Source: Feifania hominis (lineage in GTDB: Bacteria; Bacillota; Clostridia; Oscillospirales; Feifaniaceae). From it: a stretch of DNA of 64,000 nucleotides. The position numbers and the translations under genes were made by a program. Positions 15,375 to 23,158 of this stretch are shown piece after piece. Location: the NCBI RefSeq assembly GCF_014384765.1, contig NZ_JACRSP010000001.1, positions 186,001 to 250,000 of the forward strand. Direction: 5' to 3'. Numbering within the stretch: position 1 is the stretch's first letter; each line of letters begins with the position of its first letter. The notes below the pieces were generated by a model. That model worked only from the letters and a program-made list of their open reading frames with translations. It had not been told where the DNA came from and made no database searches.

Positions 15375-16337
15375 CTACAGCGCCCCTACAATTTTGTGGG
15401 GCACATAGAGCTCCTCGAGGTAGGCGGCATCCTCATCCGTCAGCGTTACGCCGAGCGCACCTGCCGCATCATCAAGGTACTCGGGCTTTGTCGCGCCGAT
15501 GATCGGAGCCGTGACTCCTCTTTTAAATTGCCACGCCAGCGCAATTTGAGACATGGTGCAGCCGTATTGGCCGGCGAGCTCGTGCACGCGCAGCACAATG
15601 CCGTAGTCGGTATCCTGTGTCGCGTCGTATTTTGACATGGCGGTCTGATCGGTTCTGCTGCGCAGAGTATCCGTTTTCCAACCGAGGCGAGAGAGCCGCC
15701 CTGCGGCGAGCGGACTGTAGGGAGTGCGTGCCACGCCCATCTGCTCGCAGAGGGGAATGAGTTCCCGCTCGTCCTCGCGGTACAGCAGATTGTAGTGATT
15801 CTGCATACAGACAAACGGCGTCAGGCCGTTGTCGCGAGCGGCGAGCTGCATATTGTAAAATTGATAGCCGTACATGGCGGACGCACCAATTGCCCGAACC
15901 TTTCCCGACTTGACAAGGCCGTCGAGCGCCAGCATGGTCTCCTCCACGGGGGTGTCATAGTCGAACCGGTGAATGAGATACAAATCGAGATAGTCGGTAC
16001 CGAGGCGCTGGAGTGTGCCGTCAATCTCGCGCGCGATGGCCTGCTTCGAGAGATGCCCCTCGTTGAAGTAGACCTTAGATGCCAGAACCACCCGGTCCCT
16101 GGCGACGCTGTTTTTAATGGCCCGCCCCAGATACTCTTCGCTTGTGCCGGCGGAGTAGGTGTTCGCGGTGTCAAAAAAATTGATGCCGAGTGACAGCGCA
16201 TGCCGGATAATGGCTTCGCTCTGGCGGGGGTCCAGTGTCCAGGCGTGCATCTTGCTCGCGGGGTCACCGAAACTCATACAGCCAATGCAAAAGCGGGAAA
16301 CCTCAATGTCCGAGTGCCCCAGTTTAACATATTCCAT
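15375..16337 (-). CDS. Aldo/keto reductase
   Basis: This 320-residue NADPH-dependent TIM-barrel oxidoreductase shows the catalytic tetrad as Asp56 and Tyr61 (DTANTYSAG), Lys88 (ASKVYFNEG) and His123 (LIHRFD). The C-terminal cofactor region (APIIGATKPEYLDDAAGAL) is intact. It belongs to the group that includes Bacillus YdbC/IolS-like and general stress reductases. The substrate is likely a reactive carbonyl, in keeping with the MerR-type promoter upstream, but this is an inference. Confidence 0.92.
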   Translation of the reverse strand: MEYVKLGHSDIEVSRFCIGCMSFGDPASKMHAWTLDPRQSEAIIRHALSLGINFFDTANTYSAGTSEEYLGRAIKNSVARDRVVLASKVYFNEGHLSKQAIAREIDGTLQRLGTDYLDLYLIHRFDYDTPVEETMLALDGLVKSGKVRAIGASAMYGYQFYNMQLAARDNGLTPFVCMQNHYNLLYREDERELIPLCEQMGVARTPYSPLAAGRLSRLGWKTDTLRSRTDQTAMSKYDATQDTDYGIVLRVHELAGQYGCTMSQIALAWQFKRGVTAPIIGATKPEYLDDAAGALGVTLTDEDAAYLEELYVPHKIVGAL

Positions 16338-16382
16338 GACAGAACTCCTCTCTTTGCCCTATGTGGCAACACATCTGCTTTC

Positions 16383-16413
16383 AGCATAAGACCTGGAGCT
16401 GACTCCAAGTCAA
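16383..16413 (-). promoter_or_regulatory. MerR-type promoter and operator of the aldo/keto reductase
   Basis: On the minus strand TTGACT (16413-16408) and TATGCT (16388-16383) are 19 bases apart, the overlong spacer typical of MerR-activated promoters. The spacer holds an inverted repeat, GACCTGGAG-CTGA-CTCCAAGTC on the plus strand (16390-16411), with one mismatch. No MerR gene lies in the window. Confidence 0.8.
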
Positions 16414-16508
16414 TATGATTTTCAAATTTTTGTCACAAAGCGGCGCGGCCGGTTGTATACGGAGTAGAACCGCAGCAAAGCGGCTCGAAACAGAAAGGAT
16501 GAACGACA

Positions 16509-17378
16509 ATGAAAAAGACGATTGCTCTCTTACTTGGCGCCGCGCTTCTCGCGACTGCCGCCGTACCTGCCCTTGCGGGGGATGCTCTGATTGCACCGCT
16601 CATTTCGCAGGACACACAAAAGCTCGATCTCACGGGCAGAGAGGCCTACCTGGAAAACGGCCGTGTGATGGTGCCGCTTCGCATGGTTGCCGAGGCCCTT
16701 GGCTACACCGTGACCTGGGACGGCGAGCAGAGCCGCGTTGACTTGGACAACGGCGTCAGCCACACCTATGTGACGCTCGGCGTGGACAGCTATTGTAAAA
16801 TCAGCAGCACAGCCATCGGCATGTCGGCGCCGCAGTCTTTCGGCGCGGCGCCGGTCTCGATTGACGGCTCAAGCTTCGTACCGATTGATCTGTTTGCGCT
16901 GCTCGGCGACACGGTTGTGACGTCTGACGGGGCTGCGACGATTACCTCCGGCGAGAGGAATGTTTGCTTTGAAATTCCGAATCAGAGTACACAGATTCCG
17001 AATCCCATTGAGGGTTTTGACACTGTGGAGCCGGCGATGGCTGCTGCGGGACTTGACATCGAGCTGCCCAAGCTGCCTCAGGACTACAAAATGGAGGCGG
17101 CAAGTGTCATCGGCGGTACGCTCTTCCAGGTTGCCTATCGCAGTGGGGACGACGCCGTCACATTCCGTGCGGCTCTCGGCGATGAGGACATCAGCGGAGA
17201 CTACAATGTTTACTCTGAGCTCAAAGCTGTCGAGGTGAACGGCGTGAAAGTAGAGCTCAAGGGTGACGGCGGCGTTGTGAATCTCGCAAAGTGGTGCGAA
17301 GACGGCGTCAGCTACAGCCTTTCTAGCGAGAAAGGGCTCAGCGCGCAGACCGTACTGGAGATCATCCGCGACATTTGA
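16509..17378 (+). CDS. Secreted protein with copper amine oxidase-like N-domain and DUF4367-like C-domain
   Basis: This 289-residue protein has a signal peptide (residues 1-24, VPALAG). A stalk domain of the copper amine oxidase N-terminal type follows (about 40-150, with RVMVPLRMVAEALGYTVTWD). The C-terminal domain (about 170-289) shares the pattern DISGDYN and the terminal S-x-Q-T-x-L-x-I-I segment with the anti-sigma-like protein encoded two genes downstream, so the two domains are paralogous. It precedes an ECF sigma gene by 46 bases. No enzymatic residues are identified; a surface or sensing role is likely. Confidence 0.82.
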   Translation: MKKTIALLLGAALLATAAVPALAGDALIAPLISQDTQKLDLTGREAYLENGRVMVPLRMVAEALGYTVTWDGEQSRVDLDNGVSHTYVTLGVDSYCKISSTAIGMSAPQSFGAAPVSIDGSSFVPIDLFALLGDTVVTSDGAATITSGERNVCFEIPNQSTQIPNPIEGFDTVEPAMAAAGLDIELPKLPQDYKMEAASVIGGTLFQVAYRSGDDAVTFRAALGDEDISGDYNVYSELKAVEVNGVKVELKGDGGVVNLAKWCEDGVSYSLSSEKGLSAQTVLEIIRDI

Positions 17379-17424
17379 CACGGCGGGCCCTTGAGGGTAT
17401 TCTGGTCTTCGGGAGGTGAGATCT

Positions 17425-17910
17425 GTGAACCAGCAGCAGGTACAGCGGGCGCTGGCCGATTACGGGAAAAGCATTCTGCATCTGGCGTATTCCTATCTGA
17501 GAAACCGCGCCGACGCGGAGGATGTGCTGCAGGATACCATGGTGCAGCTGCTACGCAAGGCGCCCGAGTTTGAAAGTGATGAGCACGAGAAAGCGTGGCT
17601 TCTGCGCGTGGCGGCAAACCTGTGCAAAAACAGACTCAGAACTCCGTGGCGGCGCTACGAGCAGCTGCCTGAGGACTACCCGGCAGACGGGAAATCCGAA
17701 GAGAGCCTGGCGCTGCTCCAGGCAGTGGGTTCTCTCCCGGTCAAATACCGTGAGGTCGTACACCTGTTTTACTATGAAGACGCATCCACTGCGCAGATCG
17801 CCGCCTATCTCGGTGCGGGGGAATCCGCCGTGAGAAAGCGGCTCTCCCGCGCGCGGGCGATGCTGCGCAAACAGTTTCAAGAGAGGGGGCGATTCGATGA
17901 AGCGCTATAG
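17425..17910 (+). CDS. ECF-type RNA polymerase sigma factor
   Basis: This 161-residue protein has sigma region 2 (about residues 10-75, with SYLRNRADAEDVLQDTMVQLLRK) and region 4 (about 100-150, with YREVVHLFYYEDASTAQIAAYLGAGESAVRKRLSRAR split by a normal turn). It would direct polymerase to envelope-stress promoters. GTG at 17425 is preferred over the GTG nine bases upstream because GGGAGG is 8 bases before it. Its last 14 bases overlap the next gene, the usual arrangement with a cognate anti-sigma factor. Confidence 0.92.
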   Translation: MNQQQVQRALADYGKSILHLAYSYLRNRADAEDVLQDTMVQLLRKAPEFESDEHEKAWLLRVAANLCKNRLRTPWRRYEQLPEDYPADGKSEESLALLQAVGSLPVKYREVVHLFYYEDASTAQIAAYLGAGESAVRKRLSRARAMLRKQFQERGRFDEAL

Positions 17911-18496
17911 AGAGGCATTCGATCCCATTGAAGTACCCGACGACATGGCCGCGCGTATTCTGGCGCGCGCAGAGAGGACGCCCCGCACCGCTTCGCAGCC
18001 GCACCGCCGCTTTACATCGGTACTGGTTGCCGCCTGCCTGCTGCTCGCGGTGGGCCTCACAGCTATGGGAGCGCTGCTCTCGGCGAGCCGTGAGCCGGGT
18101 GTGCAGCTGGTCAACCCCTACGCCGATATGGCTGATCTCGAAGAGCTCCAAAAGGAGCTGCCCTTTGTTCTGCAGCTGCCGGGTGAATTGCCGGCGGGCT
18201 ATGTACTCGACCGGTGCTCGGTCGTCGCCGGCACACTCGCACAGCTTGTCTTCGGCGACGGCACGGCGGAGATCTGCTATCGGATGGCCGAGGGCGAGCA
18301 GGATATCAGCGGGGACTACAACCAGTACGAGAGGACCTATGAGCAGCGCGCCGGAGATGTGACACTCACACTCAAGAGCTCGCAGGACCTGGTTCGTCTC
18401 GCGACCTGGAGCGGTGACGGGTACAGTTTTTCTCTCTCGTTTTCCGAGGGTATTGACGAGCAAACGGCGCTGGCAATCGTCAAAAGCGTGAGATAA
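17897..18496 (+). CDS. Putative anti-sigma factor with DUF4367-like extracytoplasmic domain
   Basis: This 199-residue protein has a short cytoplasmic N-terminus (about 1-40), a single membrane segment (about 43-65) and an external domain resembling DUF4367 (about 85-199). Start overlaps the sigma gene. The layout suggests it holds the sigma factor at the membrane until an external signal. The external domain is closely similar to the C-terminus of the secreted protein at 16509-17378, so the two may sense the same ligand or interact. Confidence 0.75.
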   Translation: MKRYREAFDPIEVPDDMAARILARAERTPRTASQPHRRFTSVLVAACLLLAVGLTAMGALLSASREPGVQLVNPYADMADLEELQKELPFVLQLPGELPAGYVLDRCSVVAGTLAQLVFGDGTAEICYRMAEGEQDISGDYNQYERTYEQRAGDVTLTLKSSQDLVRLATWSGDGYSFSLSFSEGIDEQTALAIVKSVR

Positions 18497-18502
18497 ATTT
18501 GC

Positions 18503-18531
18503 TTGACAAAGTGCCGGCGGGGTGCTATCAT
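18503..18531 (+). promoter_or_regulatory. Promoter of the T-box/trpB2 transcript
   Basis: TTGACA and TATCAT are separated by exactly 17 bases, directly upstream of the T-box leader. Confidence 0.85.
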
Positions 18532-18539
18532 TCACTCAT

Positions 18540-18813
18540 CAAGAGACCATGAAACCGATGAGCGGGAGTAGTACCTTTTCACTCCCCGCGCTTCAAGAGA
18601 GCCGTGAATGGTGAGATCACGGCAGCGCGGCGAAGAGGGAATGGACCCGTGAGGGCGAACCGAGCGCAGAGCGTTAGGGAAGACGGCTGCTGGACGTTAT
18701 ATCAGCTAGCGTATGTTGGTACGCGAACAAGGCGCGCCCGTCTTGGGCGAAATTAGGTGGCACCGCAGATGCATGACGCACCTGTCCTAAATGAGAGGAC
18801 AGGTGCGTTTTTT
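18540..18813 (+). promoter_or_regulatory. Tryptophan-specific T-box leader
   Basis: The leader carries stem I with GAGTAG, the AGAGAG segment, and a specifier loop GAA-TGG-AC (TGG at 18642-18644, Trp). The T-box sequence AGGTGGCACCGC is at 18755-18766; the base after TGG is C, which pairs with the G discriminator of tRNA-Trp rather than the A found in most tRNAs. A terminator stem ACGCACCTGTCCT/AGGACAGGTGCGT with T6 ends the element (18775-18812). Uncharged tRNA-Trp would allow read-through into trpB2. Confidence 0.93.
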
Positions 18814-18852
18814 CATGGGAGCTTGAGCAATCAAAAAGAGAGGATGGTCCCC

Positions 18853-20220
18853 ATGGCAAAAATACCTTACAAAATTTATCTTGAAGAGAGCGAGATGCCA
18901 AAAGCCTGGTACAATCTGCGGGCGGATATGAAAAACAAGCCTGCACCGCTTCTCAATCCCGCGACGCACAAGCCCATGACCTTTGAGGAGCTGACACCCG
19001 TATTCTGCGACGATCTGGTACGTCAGGAACTCGACTGCGATACGCCTTTCTTCGAGATTCCTCCCGAGATCCGCGATTTTTATAAGATGTATCGCCCGTC
19101 TCCGCTGGTGCGCGCGTATTTTTTGGAGAAAGCGCTCGACACGCCAGCCAAAATCTACTATAAGTTTGAGGGGAACAACACCTCCGGCTCCCACAAGCTC
19201 AACTCGGCCATCGCCCAGGCCTATTACGCCAAAAAGCAGGGCCTCAAGGGTGTCACCACTGAGACCGGTGCCGGCCAGTGGGGTACGGCGCTGTCCATGG
19301 CCTGTTCCCACTTCGGACTGGACTGCAAGGTCTTTATGGTCAAAGTGTCCTATGAACAGAAGCCGCACCGCCGCGAGGTGATGCGCACCTACGGTGCGAG
19401 TGTGACCCCCTCGCCCTCCGAGAGCACCGAAGTGGGACGCCAGATTCTCAGGGACCACCCTGGTACGACCGGCAGCCTTGGCTGTGCCATTTCGGAGGCG
19501 GTTGAGACGGCGCTCTCCCTGCCGGGATACCGGTATGTGCTCGGTTCGGTGCTCACGCAGGTGCTGCTGCACCAGTCGATCATCGGGCTTGAGACCAAGG
19601 CGGCGCTCGACAAGTACGAAATCAAGCCCGACATCATCATTGGCTGTGCGGGCGGCGGCTCGAATCTCGGCGGTCTCATCTCTCCCTTTATGGGTGAGAA
19701 GTTGCGCGGCGAGGCCAACTATCGCTTTATCGCGGTGGAACCTGCGTCCTGTCCGTCGCTCACCCGCGGCCGCTATGCCTACGACTACTGCGACACCGGC
19801 ATGGTCTGTCCGCTTGCGAAGATGTACACACTCGGTTCGAGCTTCATTCCCAGCGCGAATCACGCCGGCGGCCTGCGGTACCACGGCATGAGCTCGGTGC
19901 TCTCTCAGCTCTACGCCGACGGGCTGATGGAGGCCAGAGCGGTTGAGCAGACCTCGGTCTTCGACGCGGCGGTGCTCTTCGCCCGGGTCGAGGGCACGCT
20001 GCCCGCGCCCGAGTCGAGCCATGCCATCCGTGCGGCCATCGACGAGGCGCTCAAGTGCAAAGAGACCGGTGAGGAGAAGACCATTGTCTTCGGGTTGACC
20101 GGCACGGGCTATTTTGACATGACCGCCTACGAGAAGTACAACGACGGCAGGATGACCGATACCATCCCCAGCGACGAAGAGCTCGAGGCGAGCTTTGCGC
20201 AGCTGCCAAAAGTGGAATAG
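18853..20220 (+). CDS. trpB2: Tryptophan synthase beta chain-like protein, TrpB2 type
   Basis: This 455-residue PLP enzyme would join indole (or indole phosphate-derived indole) and serine to make tryptophan. GSHKLN carries the PLP lysine (Lys115), and GCAGGGSNLGG (about 271) binds the cofactor phosphate. The extra N-terminal length and the REVMRTYGA and FIPSANHAGGLRYHGMS segments place it in the TrpB2 group. The chosen ATG has GAGAGG 9 bases upstream. It stands alone, without trpA or other trp genes, under a Trp T-box, suggesting indole salvage or partnership with an unlinked TrpA. Confidence 0.92.
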   Translation: MAKIPYKIYLEESEMPKAWYNLRADMKNKPAPLLNPATHKPMTFEELTPVFCDDLVRQELDCDTPFFEIPPEIRDFYKMYRPSPLVRAYFLEKALDTPAKIYYKFEGNNTSGSHKLNSAIAQAYYAKKQGLKGVTTETGAGQWGTALSMACSHFGLDCKVFMVKVSYEQKPHRREVMRTYGASVTPSPSESTEVGRQILRDHPGTTGSLGCAISEAVETALSLPGYRYVLGSVLTQVLLHQSIIGLETKAALDKYEIKPDIIIGCAGGGSNLGGLISPFMGEKLRGEANYRFIAVEPASCPSLTRGRYAYDYCDTGMVCPLAKMYTLGSSFIPSANHAGGLRYHGMSSVLSQLYADGLMEARAVEQTSVFDAAVLFARVEGTLPAPESSHAIRAAIDEALKCKETGEEKTIVFGLTGTGYFDMTAYEKYNDGRMTDTIPSDEELEASFAQLPKVE

Positions 20221-20226
20221 AAAGAC

Positions 20227-20257
20227 GAGCGGGCGGATTTCTCCGCCCGCTTTTTTA
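20227..20257 (+). terminator. Intrinsic terminator of trpB2
   Basis: The stem GCGGGCGGA with its complement is followed by six T residues, just after the stop codon. Confidence 0.88.
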
Positions 20258-20333
20258 CAGAGGAAAAAGGAATATTCTGTCTTCGCAAGGCCGATACTAG
20301 TGCAAGTGACACCACGAAAGGAGCGGCTTTGCA

Positions 20334-20621
20334 GTGACAATCACAGACATCAAAATCAGAAAGCTCATCGATGAGGGAAAGGTGCGCGCGGTGGTCTCAG
20401 TGACCTTTGACGACAGTCTTGTCTGCCATGACATCCGCGTAATTGCGGGGGAGCAGCGGGAATTTATCGCCACACCGAGCCGCCGCACGAGCGACGGGAC
20501 GTTCATCGACATTGTCCACCCGATCAACAGCGCCTTTCGCACGTTTCTCGAGGAGTCAGTGCTCAAGGCCTACCACGAAGAACTCGACCGGCGAAGCCAG
20601 CAGCAGGCGCCGGGTGAGTAG
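20334..20621 (+). CDS. spoVG: Septation regulator SpoVG
   Basis: This 95-residue protein matches SpoVG from its first residues (TDIKIRKL) through the conserved ATPSRRTSDGTFIDIVHPI segment, where SpoVG normally has MPSRK. SpoVG is an RNA/DNA-binding regulator of septation, capsule and sporulation in Firmicutes. It starts at GTG, 10 bases after AAAGGAG. AAAGGAATATT at 20266-20276 resembles a sigma-H -35 box, as in Bacillus spoVG, but the -10 match is weak. Confidence 0.93.
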   Translation: MTITDIKIRKLIDEGKVRAVVSVTFDDSLVCHDIRVIAGEQREFIATPSRRTSDGTFIDIVHPINSAFRTFLEESVLKAYHEELDRRSQQQAPGE

Positions 20622-20770
20622 AGACGGCGGCATCCGGTCGGATGCCGCTTTATTCATGTTCGCCGCCGCGCAAAATGGGAAAATGTTAAGAAATCTGTCG
20701 GTTGAAAAACCTGCCAAAATAGAATAGAATGGTTCCGTGGGAAATCAAGAACAAATCGTATGGAGGCCTT

Positions 20771-21910
20771 ATGAGAGTATTGATTCTGTCCATCACCGCG
20801 GGGGAGGGACACAATTCGACTGCCAAGGCAATATCCAATTACTTCACCGGCATGGGAATCGAGAGCACGGTGCTCGACACCTTTGAGTACATAAGCCCGC
20901 TTCTCTGCCATACCATTTCAAAGGGCTATCTCATCACGTCAAAATACACCAAGGGCGCCTATCGCAGAGTTTACCGCATCGCCGAGAACAAGCAGCGAAA
21001 CACCTCGCGCTACTCGGTTTCCAATCTTGCAAACAGTGTGCTCTCCTCGAAGCTGCGCCATTTTATTGACGCCTACAAGCCGGACGCCGTGGTCTGCACC
21101 CATGTCTTTGCCGCACAGATTCTCAACGCCCTCAAGCTCAAGGGTGTCTACCGGGAGCTGCCGACCATCGGCATTGTCACCGACTTCAACATCCACCCGT
21201 TCTGGCCGGATGTGGCACAGATCGAGTACATTGTAGTCGCGAGCGACCTGATGGAAGCCGAGATGCGCCGCAAGGGGATGGACGTCAAAAAGATGCTCCC
21301 GTTCGGCATTCCGATCAATCCCAAGTTCTCCGTTCACCATGAGAAAGGGGAGGCCCGTGCGCACTTCGGCTTTGATTTGGACAAGTTCACGGTGCTCATC
21401 ATGAGCGGAAGCATGGGCTACGGCCACATGGAGGAGATGATCGAACAGCTCGATGAGGTGCCGCTCGACTTTCAGATTGTGTCGGTCTGCGGCAACAACA
21501 AATCGGCCAAAGAGAAGATCGACGGACTCAAGCTCAAAAAGAAGCTCTTCAACTTCGGCTTTACCACCGAGGTCAACATCCTCATGGACGCCGCCGACTG
21601 CATCATCACAAAGCCGGGTGGGCTGACGACGTCGGAGGCGCTCGCCAAGGGATTGCCCATGATTGCCATGACGCCGATTCCGGGGCAGGAGGACCGCAAC
21701 CTCGAATTTCTGCTCAACAACGGCGTCGCAATGTATGCCTCCAAGACTGCGCCGATCGGCGATGTGATCTTTCAATTCTTCCGCTACACGGAGCACCGGG
21801 CGGGCATGATGGAAAACATGAAGCTCATCGGCAAACCGGAGTCGACCAGAACGCTCTGTGAATTCGTCCGCGACCTGGGGGAGCTCGCCCCCGGATACTA
21901 TGATCTGTGA
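20771..21910 (+). CDS. MGDG synthase/UgtP-like diacylglycerol glycosyltransferase
   Basis: This 379-residue GT28-family enzyme has the N-terminal MGDG-synthase domain (ILSITAGEGHNSTAKAI at the start) and a C-terminal donor-binding domain with SGSMGYGHMEEM and KPGGLTTSEAL plus GQEDRN. It would transfer sugar from a UDP-sugar to diacylglycerol at the membrane, making glycolipids that anchor lipoteichoic-type polymers. The start with GGAGG upstream is at the motif; a longer frame has no ribosome site. It abuts the AI-2E exporter gene. Confidence 0.9.
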   Translation: MRVLILSITAGEGHNSTAKAISNYFTGMGIESTVLDTFEYISPLLCHTISKGYLITSKYTKGAYRRVYRIAENKQRNTSRYSVSNLANSVLSSKLRHFIDAYKPDAVVCTHVFAAQILNALKLKGVYRELPTIGIVTDFNIHPFWPDVAQIEYIVVASDLMEAEMRRKGMDVKKMLPFGIPINPKFSVHHEKGEARAHFGFDLDKFTVLIMSGSMGYGHMEEMIEQLDEVPLDFQIVSVCGNNKSAKEKIDGLKLKKKLFNFGFTTEVNILMDAADCIITKPGGLTTSEALAKGLPMIAMTPIPGQEDRNLEFLLNNGVAMYASKTAPIGDVIFQFFRYTEHRAGMMENMKLIGKPESTRTLCEFVRDLGELAPGYYDL

Positions 21911-21918
21911 GGGACAGG

Positions 21919-23115
21919 ATGGAAGGACTCAATGAAAAAATGAAGCGCCGCGGTTTGCGGCGGCCGATGTTTTTGATCACTTACGCGGTGGTCCTGTTTG
22001 TGCTGCTGACCAACTTCAAGTGGGTAAAGGGCTACTTTGACGGCTTTCTGAGCGTGCTCATGCCCGTGGTCTACGGCATCTTTGTGGCCTTTGTGCTCAA
22101 CATTCCCCTGCGCTTTTTTGAGACGAGAGTGTTCGCCTCTCTCGAGCGAAAGAGCAGGCTCTGGCAGAAGATTCACCGCCCGGTGTGCATTTTGATTGTG
22201 TTTGTGCTCGCCATCGCCCTGATTGTGGCGCTGTTCTCCTTTATCATTCCGGGGCTCAGTCAGAGCGTTGTGACGTTTTCAAACAACATCTACGTCTATG
22301 CGGACACGCTTCAGAAGTTTGTCGCCGACATCGGTGAAAACATCGTCATTCCCGAGGAGATCTGGGAGCAGATGACCGCCTGGTGGAACGACTTTCTGAG
22401 CATGGCGGTCAACGCCCTGAAGAACTTTCTGCCGCACCTGTTCAACTTTACCAAGAGCCTGACCTCGTCGGTGGTATCGGTCTTTATGGGCATCATCATG
22501 GGCATTTATATGCTCGCGAACAAGGAGAAGCTCGCGCGCCAGAGCAAAAAACTGCTCTATGCCTTTTTGCAGGAAAAAACCGCCGACAAGATTCTGGAGG
22601 TCGGGAAGATCTCCAACCGGACGTTCAGCGAGTTCGTCTCGGGCCAGCTCACCGAGGCCTTTATCATCGCGGTGCTCTGCTTTACGGGTATGAGCATTCT
22701 GCGCATGCCCTACGCGCTTTTGGTGAGTGCCTTTGTGGGCATCACAGCGCTTATCCCAATTTTCGGTGCATTTATCGGCGCGGCGTTCGGGGCGTTTATC
22801 ATTCTGCTTGTCGACCCGATGAAAGCGATCTGGTTTCTCGTCTTCATCATCGTGCTGCAGCAGGTGGAGGGAAATCTCATCTACCCGCGGGTCATGGGCA
22901 GCTCCATCGGTCTGCCGGGACTTTGGGTCATGTTTGCAATGCTCTGCGGCAGCGCGCTGATGGGCTTTACGGGCATTCTGCTCGGCATTCCGACTTTCTC
23001 GGTGTTCTACACGCTCTTCGGCCGATATGTCAACCGGAGGCTGAAGAATCGCGAGGTGCCGCCCGACAAGGTTGAGGCGACCCCGCCGCAGGAAGAGGCA
23101 GAGGCGGCCGACTGA
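21919..23115 (+). CDS. AI-2E family transporter
   Basis: This membrane protein of about 398 residues has around eight hydrophobic segments and the family pattern of a central extracytoplasmic stretch (about 100-170) followed by FVSGQLTEAF, PIFGAFIG and the conserved QQVEGNLIYPRVMG. Family members include YhhQ/TqsA-type exporters and Na+/H+-antiporter-like proteins; the autoinducer-2 name is historical. I prefer ATG at 21919 (GAGGG upstream) over a GTG overlapping the previous stop. Confidence 0.88.
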   Translation: MEGLNEKMKRRGLRRPMFLITYAVVLFVLLTNFKWVKGYFDGFLSVLMPVVYGIFVAFVLNIPLRFFETRVFASLERKSRLWQKIHRPVCILIVFVLAIALIVALFSFIIPGLSQSVVTFSNNIYVYADTLQKFVADIGENIVIPEEIWEQMTAWWNDFLSMAVNALKNFLPHLFNFTKSLTSSVVSVFMGIIMGIYMLANKEKLARQSKKLLYAFLQEKTADKILEVGKISNRTFSEFVSGQLTEAFIIAVLCFTGMSILRMPYALLVSAFVGITALIPIFGAFIGAAFGAFIILLVDPMKAIWFLVFIIVLQQVEGNLIYPRVMGSSIGLPGLWVMFAMLCGSALMGFTGILLGIPTFSVFYTLFGRYVNRRLKNREVPPDKVEATPPQEEAEAAD

Positions 23116-23158
23116 TCAAAGGGCTGTGTTTCGGCACAGCCTTTCTCTTGGGGGTATT

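Noticed and set aside
18787..20340. 517-residue open frame on the minus strand opposite trpB2
   Set aside because: No ribosome site, no family resemblance, Arg/Gly/His-rich composition typical of a complement of a G+C-rich gene, and it overlaps the T-box terminator.
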